A DNA stretch of 64,000 bases, from the NCBI GenBank assembly GCA_025934395.1, contig JAICYC010000001.1, positions 59,985 through 123,984 of the forward strand. The letters are read 5' to 3'. Positions 40,300-48,239 of this stretch are shown here, in pieces; the stretch's first letter is position 1, and every line of letters begins with the position of its first letter. The notes below the pieces were generated by a model. That model made no database searches, was not told where the DNA came from, and worked only from the letters and a program-made list of their open reading frames with translations. The stretch is from Solirubrobacteraceae bacterium (GTDB lineage Bacteria; Actinomycetota; Thermoleophilia; Solirubrobacterales; Solirubrobacteraceae). The translations under genes were made by a program, and so were the position numbers.

Positions 40300-41121
40300 C
40301 TAATCGATCTGGGCAATCATCAGCACGTATCCGTCGGGGTCTAGGACGCGCATCTCCTGACGGGGGCCGGGGCTGCCGTCCTCGATCTCCCCCGCCGCGA
40401 TTCCCGCGGCGAGCAGCTGGTCGCGCAGCGCGGTCAGTTCGTGCGAGTACAGATAGAACAGGATCGTTTGCTGCCCGGGGTCGATCGGCTCGCCTGAGCC
40501 TTCGAACATGATCTCCGCGCCGCCGCTCTCCAGAGCCGCCCACGCGAGTGAGTCGCGGTACTTGTAGACGCTCGTCGGCGTGAAGCCGAGGTGGTGGTAG
40601 AAGGCGACCGAGCGCTCGACGTTCGCCACTTTGACGAACGGGATCAGCCCGTCGACGCGCTGCTCAGGGAGCTCGGGAACCGTCTCGGGCGGCTGCACCT
40701 TCGGGGCCGCCGGCGCAGCAGGCCGCCCTGTCCGGGCGTAGCCGATCGCCGCGACGCGGTCGACGCAGCCCTTGAGCTCGGTGATCTTGCCATCAGTGAG
40801 CGTCACTACCGCCCAGGCGATCCCGTCTTCAAGCGGCCGGCCGGCGGCATCAGACGGCTGCGTGGGACGGAAGGCGACGATCACCCGCGAACCATCTTGG
40901 ATCGCGTCCTCGATACTTCCGCGCACGCGCCCGTCGAGATTGCGGCTCATCACTTCGATGATCGTCTCCCGGCCCTGGCAGTTCGTCGACCCTTCGTCGA
41001 CCGTGCGCCACACCGCGTCCTCGGCCAAGGCCTCCTCGAGCACGCTGAAGTCTCCGTTGCTAAGGGCCTCGAAGCACCGCCGCAGCAGCTCAAGCTCAGG
41101 GCTGTCGCTAGTTGTGTTCAT
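40300..41121 (-). CDS. SnoaL-like/VOC two-domain protein
   Basis: 273 residues from ATG at 41121 (AGGAG upstream). The N-terminal ~120 residues are a SnoaL/NTF2-like ligand domain (LLRRCFEALSNGDFSVLEEALAEDAVWRTVDEGS). An Ala/Pro linker leads to a VOC domain (about 150-273: DGLIPFVKVANVERSVAFYHHLGF...MRVLDPDGYVLMIAQID). Domain fusion is plausible; there are no catalytic clues. Its promoter region, with a 25-bp inverted repeat, is duplicated upstream of the next short ORF. Confidence 0.8.
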   Translation of the reverse strand: MNTTSDSPELELLRRCFEALSNGDFSVLEEALAEDAVWRTVDEGSTNCQGRETIIEVMSRNLDGRVRGSIEDAIQDGSRVIVAFRPTQPSDAAGRPLEDGIAWAVVTLTDGKITELKGCVDRVAAIGYARTGRPAAPAAPKVQPPETVPELPEQRVDGLIPFVKVANVERSVAFYHHLGFTPTSVYKYRDSLAWAALESGGAEIMFEGSGEPIDPGQQTILFYLYSHELTALRDQLLAAGIAAGEIEDGSPGPRQEMRVLDPDGYVLMIAQID

Positions 41122-41130
41122 CTCGCTCAA

Positions 41131-41232
41131 CTCCTGTCTGTCGTCTATCGCATTACGGGCGTGTGGTAATGCGCCGACAGGGCGGCGGACGAGGATAGAT
41201 CGCATAGGCAAGCGGTCAACGTCAGCCAGGCA
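41131..41232 (-). repeat. Upstream repeat copy A with inverted-repeat operator
   Basis: About 100 bp similar to 41440-41544. It contains CGCATTAC-N9-GTAATGCG (41149-41173) with perfect 8-bp arms. It lies just upstream of the SnoaL-VOC gene's ribosome site and probably carries its promoter and operator. Confidence 0.55.
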
Positions 41233-41250
41233 TGCGACGGACGCTACTCC

Positions 41251-41430
41251 TCAACTGGGCGCGGTACAAGCGTCATCAAACGGCTGAGACAAGAATTCGC
41301 AGTTGTCGAAACGCGTCAATCCTGAGCGCGCAGGCAGCGGCCCGCCGTCAACGGTGATGCGCGCGTTCTCATCCCAGAGCGCGGTGGCCATCTCGCCCTC
41401 GCCGTCGTTGATCTGTCTGATTTCGGCCAT
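41251..41430 (-). pseudogene. Truncated short ORF, possible GNAT N-terminus
   Basis: 59 residues from ATG at 41430, with a good GGAGGAC ribosome site. The start EIRQINDGEGEMATALWDENARITVDGGPLPA looks like the beginning of an acetyltransferase-type protein. The remaining ~25 residues do not resemble that fold and the ORF ends next to repeat copy A. Best read as a gene cut short by the duplication that made the two upstream repeats. Confidence 0.4.
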
Positions 41431-41439
41431 GTTTCCGTC

Positions 41440-41544
41440 CTCCGCTCTGTCGTCGTGCACTACGGGTGTGCGGTAATGCAATGCACCGGCAGGGCGGTGG
41501 ACGAGGGTAAGCCGCATATGGAAGCAGTCAGCGTCAGCCAGGCA
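41440..41544 (-). repeat. Upstream repeat copy B with inverted-repeat operator
   Basis: About 105 bp similar to copy A (shared blocks CTGTCGTC, ACGGG-GTG-GGTAATGC, CAGGGCGG-GGACGAGG, GTCAGCCAGGCA). TGCACTAC-N9-GTAATGCA at 41456-41480 is the matching inverted repeat, with one mismatch. It precedes the truncated ORF. Confidence 0.55.
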
Positions 41545-41595
41545 CGAGCAAGAAGCTGCTCCCGCGACGCCGGAACTCAAGCGTCCGAGTGGCCG

Positions 41596-41844
41596 CTACC
41601 GCGTTTGGAGCTTCGCTGCCTGGCTCCGCTTCCACTCGGCCAGGGCGCGGTTCTTGTGGCGAGGGCCAACAGCCGGCGGCAGCCACCACTTGACGGCTCG
41701 CCCTAGCGCGGTTCGTGTGCACCAGCAGTCAGGGTCACAGCCACACGAGCGATTGCGCGGGTTGTGGATTCGCTGCACGACGCTGCGCGCCATTCTTGGA
41801 GCGTAGCTCTCGGCGACGAGCCGAGCACGAGCTTCGACGCTCAT
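41596..41844 (-). CDS. Small Cys-rich hypothetical protein
   Basis: 82 residues from ATG at 41844 (TTG at 41853 also possible). A cysteine cluster NRSCGCDPDCWC, then TALGRAVKWWLPPAVGPRHKNRALAEWKRS. Basic and probably soluble or metal-binding. It looks conserved, not random, but I do not recognise a family. Confidence 0.45.
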   Translation of the reverse strand: MSVEARARLVAESYAPRMARSVVQRIHNPRNRSCGCDPDCWCTRTALGRAVKWWLPPAVGPRHKNRALAEWKRSQAAKLQTR

Positions 41845-41858
41845 ATCAGCCAAATCAG

Positions 41859-42014
41859 ATGTATCATGGAGCGCGATGGACCGCCCTTGTGCTAACCGGC
41901 CTGCTCGCCGGGTCGGCTTGGACGGGCATCAGCTCCACGCTCGGGCGAGTCCTGCTCGTCGTCGGACTCGCGACGATCGCCATCTCCCTAACGCGAGGCC
42001 GGCGGCCGAGCTGA
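41859..42014 (+). CDS. Small two-helix membrane protein
   Basis: 51 residues from ATG at 41859. Two short hydrophobic helices, WTALVLTGLLAGSAWTGI and LGRVLLVVGLATIAISL, with basic ends. There is a good coding look but no clear ribosome site. Function unknown. A 7-bp hairpin 60 bp downstream could end its transcript. Confidence 0.45.
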   Translation: MYHGARWTALVLTGLLAGSAWTGISSTLGRVLLVVGLATIAISLTRGRRPS

Positions 42015-42074
42015 CGACGCGTGACGGTTGCCGCAGCCGTCAAACGGATGCTCGATCCGGGGCAAGATCGTTCA

Positions 42075-42096
42075 GGCACTTATCGCCAGAAGTGCC
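42075..42096 (+). terminator. Hairpin near island right end
   Basis: GGCACTT (42075-42081) and AAGTGCC (42090-42096) form a perfect 7-bp stem with an 8-base loop, ~120 bp before attR. There is no T-run. Confidence 0.4.
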
Positions 42097-42218
42097 CCAA
42101 ACCGCGGTAATCGCTGATAATCGGCAGGGATCCGGGCGGCACGGCGGAACTCTGTCGCTGCACGAACTCCCTGCAAATCAACATCTTTCGGCGCCGCGTA
42201 CCGACGAAGACTCGGTAT

Positions 42219-42261
42219 TTTGCAAGCAGGAGGTCACCGGTTCGATCCCGGTTGGCTCCAT
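42219..42261 (+). repeat. attR: 43-bp copy of tRNA-Ala 3' half
   Basis: Exact copy of 18690-18732. The 5' half of the tRNA is absent here (the sequence before it is CTCGGTAT), so this is not a functional tRNA but the distal junction of the island. Confidence 0.9.
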
Positions 42262-42477
42262 GTCAAATGCCTAGGATCAGGCGCTTTTGCAGGCTCTTCC
42301 CAAAGCTCACGAGAGCGGTGGGGCCGCGCGAACTCCTCGTCACCGTCGCAAAAGCGGTCGTTAAAGTGAACTTGCGATCGCGCCTACCGCGTTCAAGCAA
42401 TTGGCGCGGAGCTTGCTGCGTGGGTGTGCACAGTAGGGCCGCATGGTCGTAGAGGAGTCGAAGCCAGGCCCTGTTCT
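42262..42477. other. Gene-free chromosomal margin beyond attR
   Basis: 216 bases between the island and cobS. One short + strand ORF (42252-42452) is basic and shows no family pattern. I see no gene here. Confidence 0.5.
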
Positions 42478-43230
42478 CTACACGAAGCCGAGCACGACCA
42501 GGCAGACACTGACCTCGACCAGGGCGACCGAGGCGCCGAGCGTGTCGCCGGTGCGTCCGCCGATCGCCCGGCGCGACCAGGCGCCGACGGCCAGGGTGAC
42601 GAGCGCGGCGGCTGCCAGGGCGGTCACCGCCCGCGCCGGGCCCTCTAGGGCGAAGGCGGCTCCCGCGGCGGTGCCTGAGGCCAGGACCAGTTGGGTGCGC
42701 CCGACGCTGAAGCCCGCGCCAAGGCCATCGGAGCGCGCGGGAGACGTGGTCACGGCGTGGAGAAGTGCGCTCCAGCGGCCGAGCGCGCAGGCCAGGACAA
42801 GTACGCGCAGCGCGTCGTCGCGGCCGAGGCTACCGACCGCCGATATGAGCAGAAGCAGCCACAGCACCACGGCGAGCACGCCGAAAACGCCGACCTGCGG
42901 CTCTCGCATGACCGCCAGCCGGCGTGCTCGGTCGCCGCGCGCGCCGATGCCGTCAGCGCAGTCGGCGAGGCCGTCCTGATGGAGCGCCCCGGTGACGAGC
43001 ACGAGGGCACTCGCGGCGAGGACCGTGGCAGGCACCGAGCCGAGCAGATGGTCAAAGCCGTAGCGCAGCCCGCCCGCGACTGCGCCGACCAGAGCGCCGA
43101 CAACGGGGAACCAGGCCGGAGCCCAGCGTGAGCCGGTCGCGCCGCGGAGGGGCAGCGGAGCGACTGTCAGGAAGACGAGTGCCGCGGCGAGGCCGTCCGC
43201 CACGCGGCGTTGCGGCCCCGGCTCATACAC
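42478..43230 (-). CDS. cobS: Adenosylcobinamide-GDP ribazoletransferase
   Basis: 250 residues from GTG at 43230, overlapping the upstream stop by 8 bases. About seven helices with CobS motifs LHQDGLADCADGIGARGDRARRLAVMREPQVGVFG and RRAIGGRTGDTLGA. It joins alpha-ribazole to adenosylcobinamide-GDP, the last assembly step, in the membrane. It lies directly behind the BluB-CobT gene that supplies ribazole phosphate. Confidence 0.92.
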   Translation of the reverse strand: MYEPGPQRRVADGLAAALVFLTVAPLPLRGATGSRWAPAWFPVVGALVGAVAGGLRYGFDHLLGSVPATVLAASALVLVTGALHQDGLADCADGIGARGDRARRLAVMREPQVGVFGVLAVVLWLLLLISAVGSLGRDDALRVLVLACALGRWSALLHAVTTSPARSDGLGAGFSVGRTQLVLASGTAAGAAFALEGPARAVTALAAAALVTLAVGAWSRRAIGGRTGDTLGASVALVEVSVCLVVLGFV

Positions 43231-44998
43231 GCCGTTCGACGCCGGCTTCCTCGAAAGTCGCCATGCCGCTGTGAAGCGCGCCGGCGGCCGCCACGATCGG
43301 CAGCGCCAGCAGTCCGCCGGACGCCTCGCCCAGCCGCATGCGCAGGTCCAGCAGCGGCTCGAGGCCGAGCTCGGACAGGACGATCTCGTGACCCGGCTCG
43401 GCCGAGCGGTGGCTCGCGATGAGCGCCTCGCCCACCGCTGGCTCGATCCGGGCGGCGGCGAGCGCCGCGGCCCCCGTGGCGTAGCCGTCGAGAACCACGG
43501 GCAGCCCGAGGCGTGCGGCCGCGAGCGCCGCGCCGGCCAACGCGGCCAGCTCGAGTCCGCCCACCGCGGCGAGCGCGGCGCGTGGCTCGAGCGGCGAGCC
43601 GTGGCGCGCTACCGTCTCGGCAACCAGCGCTCGCTTGCGCTCGAGGCCAGCGGCGTCGAGCCCGGTGCCGCGGCCCACCGACACCGATGGCGAGCAGCCG
43701 GTCAGCGCGCACACGAGCGCCGAGGTGCTGGCCGTGTTGCCCATCCCGATCTCGCCCAGCACGAGGCAATCCACGTCGCGCCCCGCGAGCTCCTCGGCGA
43801 GCGCCGCACCGGCGGCAAGAGCTTGGTCAAGCTCCGCCTCGCTGAGCGCGGGCCCCTCGACCATGTCCGCCGTGCCGGGACGTACTTTCATGGCGCGTAC
43901 GCCGTCGGGCGTCGCAGCCGCGAGGCCTATGTCGGCGACGATCAGCTCGTGACCGCCGTGCTTGGCCAGCACGCCCACGGCGGTTTCCCCTCGTGCTGCC
44001 GCCGCCGCCACCTGCTCGGACACCTCGGGGCCATAAAGGCTTGTGCCGCGGATCACATGGCCATGGTCCCCCGCGCAGACGAGCACGCCGGCGCGCGGCG
44101 AGGAGGGCGGTGGCTTGCCGGCGATTGCCGCCCAGCGCTCGATCAATGCCTCGAGCGCGCCGAGGCTCCCGGCGGGCTTCACGAGTTGATCGAGCCGGTC
44201 GCGCGCGACGATGGCCGCCTCGCGGTTTAGTTGTGGGCGCGGCGCGCCCTGCTCAGGCGCGGCGTCGGCAGGATCTGTCCAGCGCTCCTGCATGACGACG
44301 TCGTCTACCGGCGTGCGCGACGCCCAGCCAGCGGACTCGAGGCCGGGCCGCACGGGACGCTCGTCGGGCCATCCGAGGCAGAGGTAGGCGATCGGCTCGA
44401 CACGCGTGGGAATGCCGAGCAGCGCCCGCATGTCGTCGGGGCGGTAGAAGCTGACCCAGCCCACGCCGAGCCCCTCGGCGCGTGCCGCCAGCCAGAGGTT
44501 CTCGATCGCGCACGCGGTGCTGTAGACGTCGGTCTGCGGGATCGTGCCGCGGCCGAGGACCTCCATGTCCGGGTCGCCCGGATCGCAGCACACACAGAGT
44601 CCGAGCGGCGCCTCCACTATCCCCTCGACCTTCTGGTCAAGGAACTGGCGTGCGCGCTCGTCGAAGCGATCGGCTTGGCGCATGCGCTCGCGCTGGGCGA
44701 GGCTACGGACGCTCACCCGCCGGCCCAACTCGCGAACCACGATGATCCGCCAAGGCTGCATCAGCCCGACCGACGGCGCCCGGTGGGCAGCTTCGAGCAC
44801 GCGCCGCAATACCGAGTCCGGCACTTGGTCCGGACGGAAACGGCGGATGTCGCGGCGCTCGGCGATCACGCGGTAGACCGCCTCGAGGTCGTCCCCGGGG
44901 AAGCGCCAGCCGCGCGGATCGGCGGCGCGCTCGGCGGCGCGGGAGGGGTCGAAGCCCGGCGGGGTGGGCGGTCGGCGGAGTCGATCGCGAGCCGTCAC
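43223..44998 (-). CDS. bluB-cobT: BluB-CobT fusion (DMB synthase / ribazole-phosphate synthase)
   Basis: 591 residues from GTG at 44998. Residues ~25-235 are BluB, the flavin-destroying 5,6-dimethylbenzimidazole synthase (AVYRVIAERRDIRRFRPDQVPDSVLRRVLEAAHRAPSVGLMQPWRIIVV, GLGVGWVSFYRPDDMRALLGIP). Residues ~250-591 are CobT (LDQLVKPAGSLGALEALIERWAAI, VCAGDHGHV, LGEIGMGNTASTSAL, GRGTGLD, DGYATGAAAL, SHRSAEPGHEI). The fusion hands DMB straight to the phosphoribosyltransferase. It starts ~55 bp from the riboswitch region of the opposite operon. Confidence 0.92.
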   Translation of the reverse strand: MTARDRLRRPPTPPGFDPSRAAERAADPRGWRFPGDDLEAVYRVIAERRDIRRFRPDQVPDSVLRRVLEAAHRAPSVGLMQPWRIIVVRELGRRVSVRSLAQRERMRQADRFDERARQFLDQKVEGIVEAPLGLCVCCDPGDPDMEVLGRGTIPQTDVYSTACAIENLWLAARAEGLGVGWVSFYRPDDMRALLGIPTRVEPIAYLCLGWPDERPVRPGLESAGWASRTPVDDVVMQERWTDPADAAPEQGAPRPQLNREAAIVARDRLDQLVKPAGSLGALEALIERWAAIAGKPPPSSPRAGVLVCAGDHGHVIRGTSLYGPEVSEQVAAAAARGETAVGVLAKHGGHELIVADIGLAAATPDGVRAMKVRPGTADMVEGPALSEAELDQALAAGAALAEELAGRDVDCLVLGEIGMGNTASTSALVCALTGCSPSVSVGRGTGLDAAGLERKRALVAETVARHGSPLEPRAALAAVGGLELAALAGAALAAARLGLPVVLDGYATGAAALAAARIEPAVGEALIASHRSAEPGHEIVLSELGLEPLLDLRMRLGEASGGLLALPIVAAAGALHSGMATFEEAGVERRV

Positions 44999-45054
44999 TG
45001 TGCCAAGCCTAGACCGGCGCCGTGCCCGAGGCGAACAAGGGGTAGCATGCCCCC

Positions 45055-45152
45055 GGTCAGCGTGGCGGCGCGTGGAACCCGGTGGGAGTCCGGGACGGTC
45101 GCGCCACTGTGACCGGGACGAAGATGTCCCGGGAGTCAGGAACTCGGCCGCC
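45055..45152 (+). ncRNA. Adenosylcobalamin riboswitch
   Basis: The B12-box layout is clear: GGAACCCGGTGGGAGTCCGGGACGGTCGCG, CCACTGTGACCGGG, a variable stem with AGATGTCCCGGGAGTCAGGAACTCGGCCGCC. It lies ~85 bases upstream of the ribazole phosphatase gene on the same strand and should switch off the rightward cobalamin operon when coenzyme B12 is plentiful. Confidence 0.88.
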
Positions 45153-45235
45153 GCGAACCTCAGAACGGGACGCTCGATCCCGAGGAGGCAACTCGTGCGG
45201 ACAGCTATCGCGCAGGGCCCGGCTTCGAGCTGGGC

Positions 45236-45814
45236 GTGAGACGGCTGCTTCTCGTGCGTCACGCGCCGACCAGCGCGACGCGCGCCGCGGCCTTCCCGCT
45301 TGACGAGCCACTCGACGAGCGCGGGCTCGCCAGCGCCGCGGCGCTCGCCGGCGCGTTGCCGCGCCGCTGCGACGTAATGTCAAGCCCGGCGCTGCGCTGC
45401 CGGCAGACGGTCGAGGCGGCGGGGCTGACCGCGGCGGCCGAGCCGCGGCTGGCGGAGTGCGATTTCGGCTCCTGGGCCGGCGCGACGCTGGCGGACGTGC
45501 ACGCATCCGATCCGCAGGGAGCGGGCACGTGGATGACCGACCCCGACGCCGCGCCGCACGGCGGCGAACCGCTGCGGGCGTTCGTAGCGCGCGTGGCCGG
45601 ATGGTTGGACGACCAGGCCGCAGGCGCGGGAGCGGCGGCTGCGGTCACGCACGGCGGGGTGGTCAAGGCTGCGCTCGTGCACGCGCTGGGCGCGCCGCTC
45701 GAGGCGTTCTGGCGGATCGACGCGGCACCGTTGTCGGTCACCGAGCTGCGCGCCCATGACGGGCGCTGGACGGTGGCGCGCGTGAACTGCCGGGTCTCCG
45801 GGGGCCCGGGTTGA
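45236..45814 (+). CDS. cobC: Alpha-ribazole phosphatase-type histidine phosphatase
   Basis: 192 residues from GTG at 45236. Histidine phosphatase motifs: RHAPTSATR (RHG-like catalytic His), LAECDFGSWAG with the acid/base Glu, and TVTHGG-type VTHGGVVKAAL. In this operon it most likely removes phosphate from alpha-ribazole-P or cobalamin-5'-P. First gene after the riboswitch. The stop overlaps the next TTG. Confidence 0.82.
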   Translation: MRRLLLVRHAPTSATRAAAFPLDEPLDERGLASAAALAGALPRRCDVMSSPALRCRQTVEAAGLTAAAEPRLAECDFGSWAGATLADVHASDPQGAGTWMTDPDAAPHGGEPLRAFVARVAGWLDDQAAGAGAAAAVTHGGVVKAALVHALGAPLEAFWRIDAAPLSVTELRAHDGRWTVARVNCRVSGGPG

Positions 45815-46734
45815 GCGGGGCGGCGATCATGGGCGGCTACGCGGCCGACCTCCTGCTCGGCGACCCGGCAAGGCGGCATCCGGTTGCGGGCTTCGGCCGC
45901 GCAGCGAAGGTGTTCGAGCGCGAGAGCTACGCACCGAGCCGAGCGCGAGGATCGATCTTCGCCGGCACCCTCGTGGCCGGCGCCGCTGCTCTCGGCGAGC
46001 TGCTCGCACGGGGTTGTGCGCGCGCTGGGCTGGGACGGGGGACTGCCTTGGCGGCTATCACCTGGGCCTCGCTCGGCGGGCGCTCGCTTCGGCGCGAGGC
46101 GCAGCGCATCGCCGCGGCGCTCGACGCGGGCGACATCGAGGGTGCGCGCGCGTCGCTGCCGCGGCTCGTTGGGCGCGACCCGCTGCAGCTCGACCCAGAG
46201 GACGTGTGCCGCGCGGTGGTCGAGTCGGTTGCGGAGAACACCGGCGACGCCGTGGTGAGTGCCCTGGTATGGGGCGCGCTGGCGGGCCCCGCGGGAGTGG
46301 CCGCGTACCGCGCGGCCAACACGCTCGACGCGATGGTCGGGCGCCGCGACGAGCGCTATGAGCGGTTCGGCTGGGCGGCGGCACGGCTCGACGACGCCAT
46401 GAGCTGGCCGGGGGCGCGTGCGGGCGCGCTGCTGACGGCCGCCTGCGCGCCGCTCGTGGGAGGCGAACCGCGGGTGGCGTGGCGCATGCTGCGGCGCGAT
46501 GGCCGGGCGCATCCGAGTCCCAACGCCGGCCGCCTGGAGGCTTCCTTCGCCGGCGCGCTGGGCCTGCGGCTGGGCGGCCCGCTCAGCTACGACGGGCGGG
46601 TGGAGCAAAGACCGCCGCTCGGCGACGGCGCCCCGCCGACGACCCGCGACGTGCGCCGCGCAAACCGGCTGTCCGCCGCGGTGGGCGCCGCGGCGGCCCT
46701 GCTGTGCTGGACCGTCCGGAAGGCCACTGCATGA
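45811..46734 (+). CDS. cbiB: Adenosylcobinamide-phosphate synthase
   Basis: 307 residues from TTG at 45811 (TTGA overlap). CbiB motifs: LLLGDPARRHPVAGFGRAAKVFE, AVVESVAENTGDAVVSALVWGALAGPAGVAAYRAANTLDAMVG, ERFGWAAARLDDAMSWPGAR, GRAHPSPNAGRLEASFAGALG. A membrane protein that attaches aminopropanol (phosphate) to adenosylcobyric acid. ATGA overlap leads into cobQ. Confidence 0.92.
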   Translation: MSGAAIMGGYAADLLLGDPARRHPVAGFGRAAKVFERESYAPSRARGSIFAGTLVAGAAALGELLARGCARAGLGRGTALAAITWASLGGRSLRREAQRIAAALDAGDIEGARASLPRLVGRDPLQLDPEDVCRAVVESVAENTGDAVVSALVWGALAGPAGVAAYRAANTLDAMVGRRDERYERFGWAAARLDDAMSWPGARAGALLTAACAPLVGGEPRVAWRMLRRDGRAHPSPNAGRLEASFAGALGLRLGGPLSYDGRVEQRPPLGDGAPPTTRDVRRANRLSAAVGAAAALLCWTVRKATA

Positions 46735-48239
46735 GGGGCGCATTGCTCGTCTGCGGCACGCACTCCGACGCCGGTAAGTCGGTGGTGACCGCCGGCATCT
46801 GCCGCTGGCTTGCCCGCGAGGGTGTGCGTGTGGCGCCGTTCAAGGCACAGAACATGGCGCTCAACTCGGTGGTGGCACCCGACGGAAGCGAGGTGGGACG
46901 CTCGCAAGCAGTGCAGGCGATGGCCGCCGGGGTGCAGCTCGAGGCCGCGATGAACCCGGTCCTGATCAAGCCCTCGGGTAGCCGCCACAGCCAGGTGATC
47001 GTGATGGGCCGCCCCTACGCGGACGCCGACGCGCGCTCCTACCAGGCGCTCAAGCACGAGCTGCAGCCCGTGGTGGCGAGCGCGCTGGCGGGCCTGCGCG
47101 AGCGCTTCGACGTGGTCGTGTGCGAGGGCGCCGGCAGCCCGGCGGAGGTGAACCTGCGCGACTCGGATCTCGTGAACATGGGCCTGGCACGCGAGGCAGG
47201 GCTGCCGGTGGTCGTGGTCGCCGACATAGACCGCGGCGGCGTGTTCGCCTCGCTGTTCGGCACGCTGGCGTTGCTCGACGCGAGCGACCAGGCGCACATC
47301 GCGGGCTTCGTGATCAACCGCTTTCGCGGCGACGAGTCGATCCTCGCGCCGGGACTCGAGCGGATCACCATGCTCACCGGCCGGCCGGTCCTCGGCGTGC
47401 TGCCTCACGTCGAGGACCTCGGGATGGACGCCGAGGACTCATTGGCGCTCGACGCGCGCCGGCCGGAGGAGGCAGCGAAGGCCGACACGCTCGACGTGGC
47501 CGTGCTGCGGCTGCGCTGGATCAGCAACTTCACGGACGCCGATGCTCTGTCCGCAGAGCCCGGAGTGCGGGTGCGCTTCACGCGCTCGCCCGCCGATGTC
47601 GAACGTGCCGATCTCGTGGTCGTGCCGGGCACGAAGGCCACCGTGGAGGACCTCGAGCTGCTGCGCGAGGCGTGTCTCGACCGCGCGCTTGCGGCGCGGG
47701 CTGAGGCGGGCGGGCCGATCCTGGGCATCTGCGGCGGCTACCAGCTCTTGGGCGAGCGGATCGAGGACGACGTGGAGTCCCGCCGCGGCGCGGTGGCGGG
47801 TCTCGGCCTCCTGCCGGTCGGCACCACGTTCGCGTCCGAGAAGCTGCTGAGCCGACGCGAGGGGCATTCGCAGTGGCTGGGCACAGGCGCGGCGGGCTAC
47901 GAGATCCGCCATGGGCGCGTGCGCCGCCACGGCGGCGAGCCCGTGATAGAGGAGGAGGGCTGCCGCGCGGGCTGCGTAGCCGGCTTCTCCTGGCACGCCG
48001 CGCTCGAGCACGACGATTTCCGCCGCGCGCTACTGGGCTGGGTTGCCCAGGCGCGCCGCCGCCGCTTCGTGCCGGGCACGACACCGTTCGCCGTGGCACG
48101 GACCGCCCGCCTGGACGCGCTGGGCGACCTCGTGGCCGACCACGTCGACACTGCCCGCCTGGCTGCGCTGATCGAAGACGGGCCGCCGCAGGACCTGCCC
48201 ACGGTGACGACCGAGGTGCGCGAGTGCTACGCGTCCTGA
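46731..48239 (+). CDS. cobQ: Cobyric acid synthase
   Basis: 502 residues. Dethiobiotin-synthetase-like N-terminal domain (LLVCGTHSDAGKSVVTAGICRWL, APFKAQNMALNS, GAGSPAEVNLRDSDLVNMGLA, VADIDRGGVFAS) and a class I glutamine amidotransferase domain with nucleophile Cys in ILGICGGYQLLG and a distal GFSWHAALEHDDFRR. It amidates four side chains of adenosylcobyrinic a,c-diamide. Overlaps cobN by 16 bases. Confidence 0.94.
   Translation: MRGALLVCGTHSDAGKSVVTAGICRWLAREGVRVAPFKAQNMALNSVVAPDGSEVGRSQAVQAMAAGVQLEAAMNPVLIKPSGSRHSQVIVMGRPYADADARSYQALKHELQPVVASALAGLRERFDVVVCEGAGSPAEVNLRDSDLVNMGLAREAGLPVVVVADIDRGGVFASLFGTLALLDASDQAHIAGFVINRFRGDESILAPGLERITMLTGRPVLGVLPHVEDLGMDAEDSLALDARRPEEAAKADTLDVAVLRLRWISNFTDADALSAEPGVRVRFTRSPADVERADLVVVPGTKATVEDLELLREACLDRALAARAEAGGPILGICGGYQLLGERIEDDVESRRGAVAGLGLLPVGTTFASEKLLSRREGHSQWLGTGAAGYEIRHGRVRRHGGEPVIEEEGCRAGCVAGFSWHAALEHDDFRRALLGWVAQARRRRFVPGTTPFAVARTARLDALGDLVADHVDTARLAALIEDGPPQDLPTVTTEVRECYAS

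Larger units (their letters stand above)
18690..42261. mobile_element. Genomic island integrated in tRNA-Ala(UGC)
   Basis: About 23.5 kb bounded by 43-bp exact direct repeats derived from the tRNA 3' half. The left copy completes a functional tRNA and the right copy is a fragment, as expected after site-specific integration. Cargo includes a ubiquitin-like conjugation operon with an XRE/ImmA switch, an RNase H-fold protein plus kinase, a SARP regulator, methyltransferases, SCO1, Lgt, and an ArsR-rhodanese/persulfide module. No integrase, excisionase, relaxase or transposase gene is recognisable, so the island appears immobile alone or depends on an integrase in trans. At least one gene (20804-21459) is broken. 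Confidence 0.85.

Noticed and set aside
42219..42260. Second tRNA-Ala gene
   Set aside because: Only the 3' half is present with no acceptor or D-arm upstream, so it is an attachment-site copy.
42252..42452. 66-residue + ORF just past attR
   Set aside because: Starts inside the tRNA fragment, no family pattern, no ribosome site.
43223..45262. Longer N-terminus (679 residues) for BluB-CobT
   Set aside because: The extra 88 residues are Arg/Pro-rich and run through the riboswitch; GTG at 44998 fits the family start.
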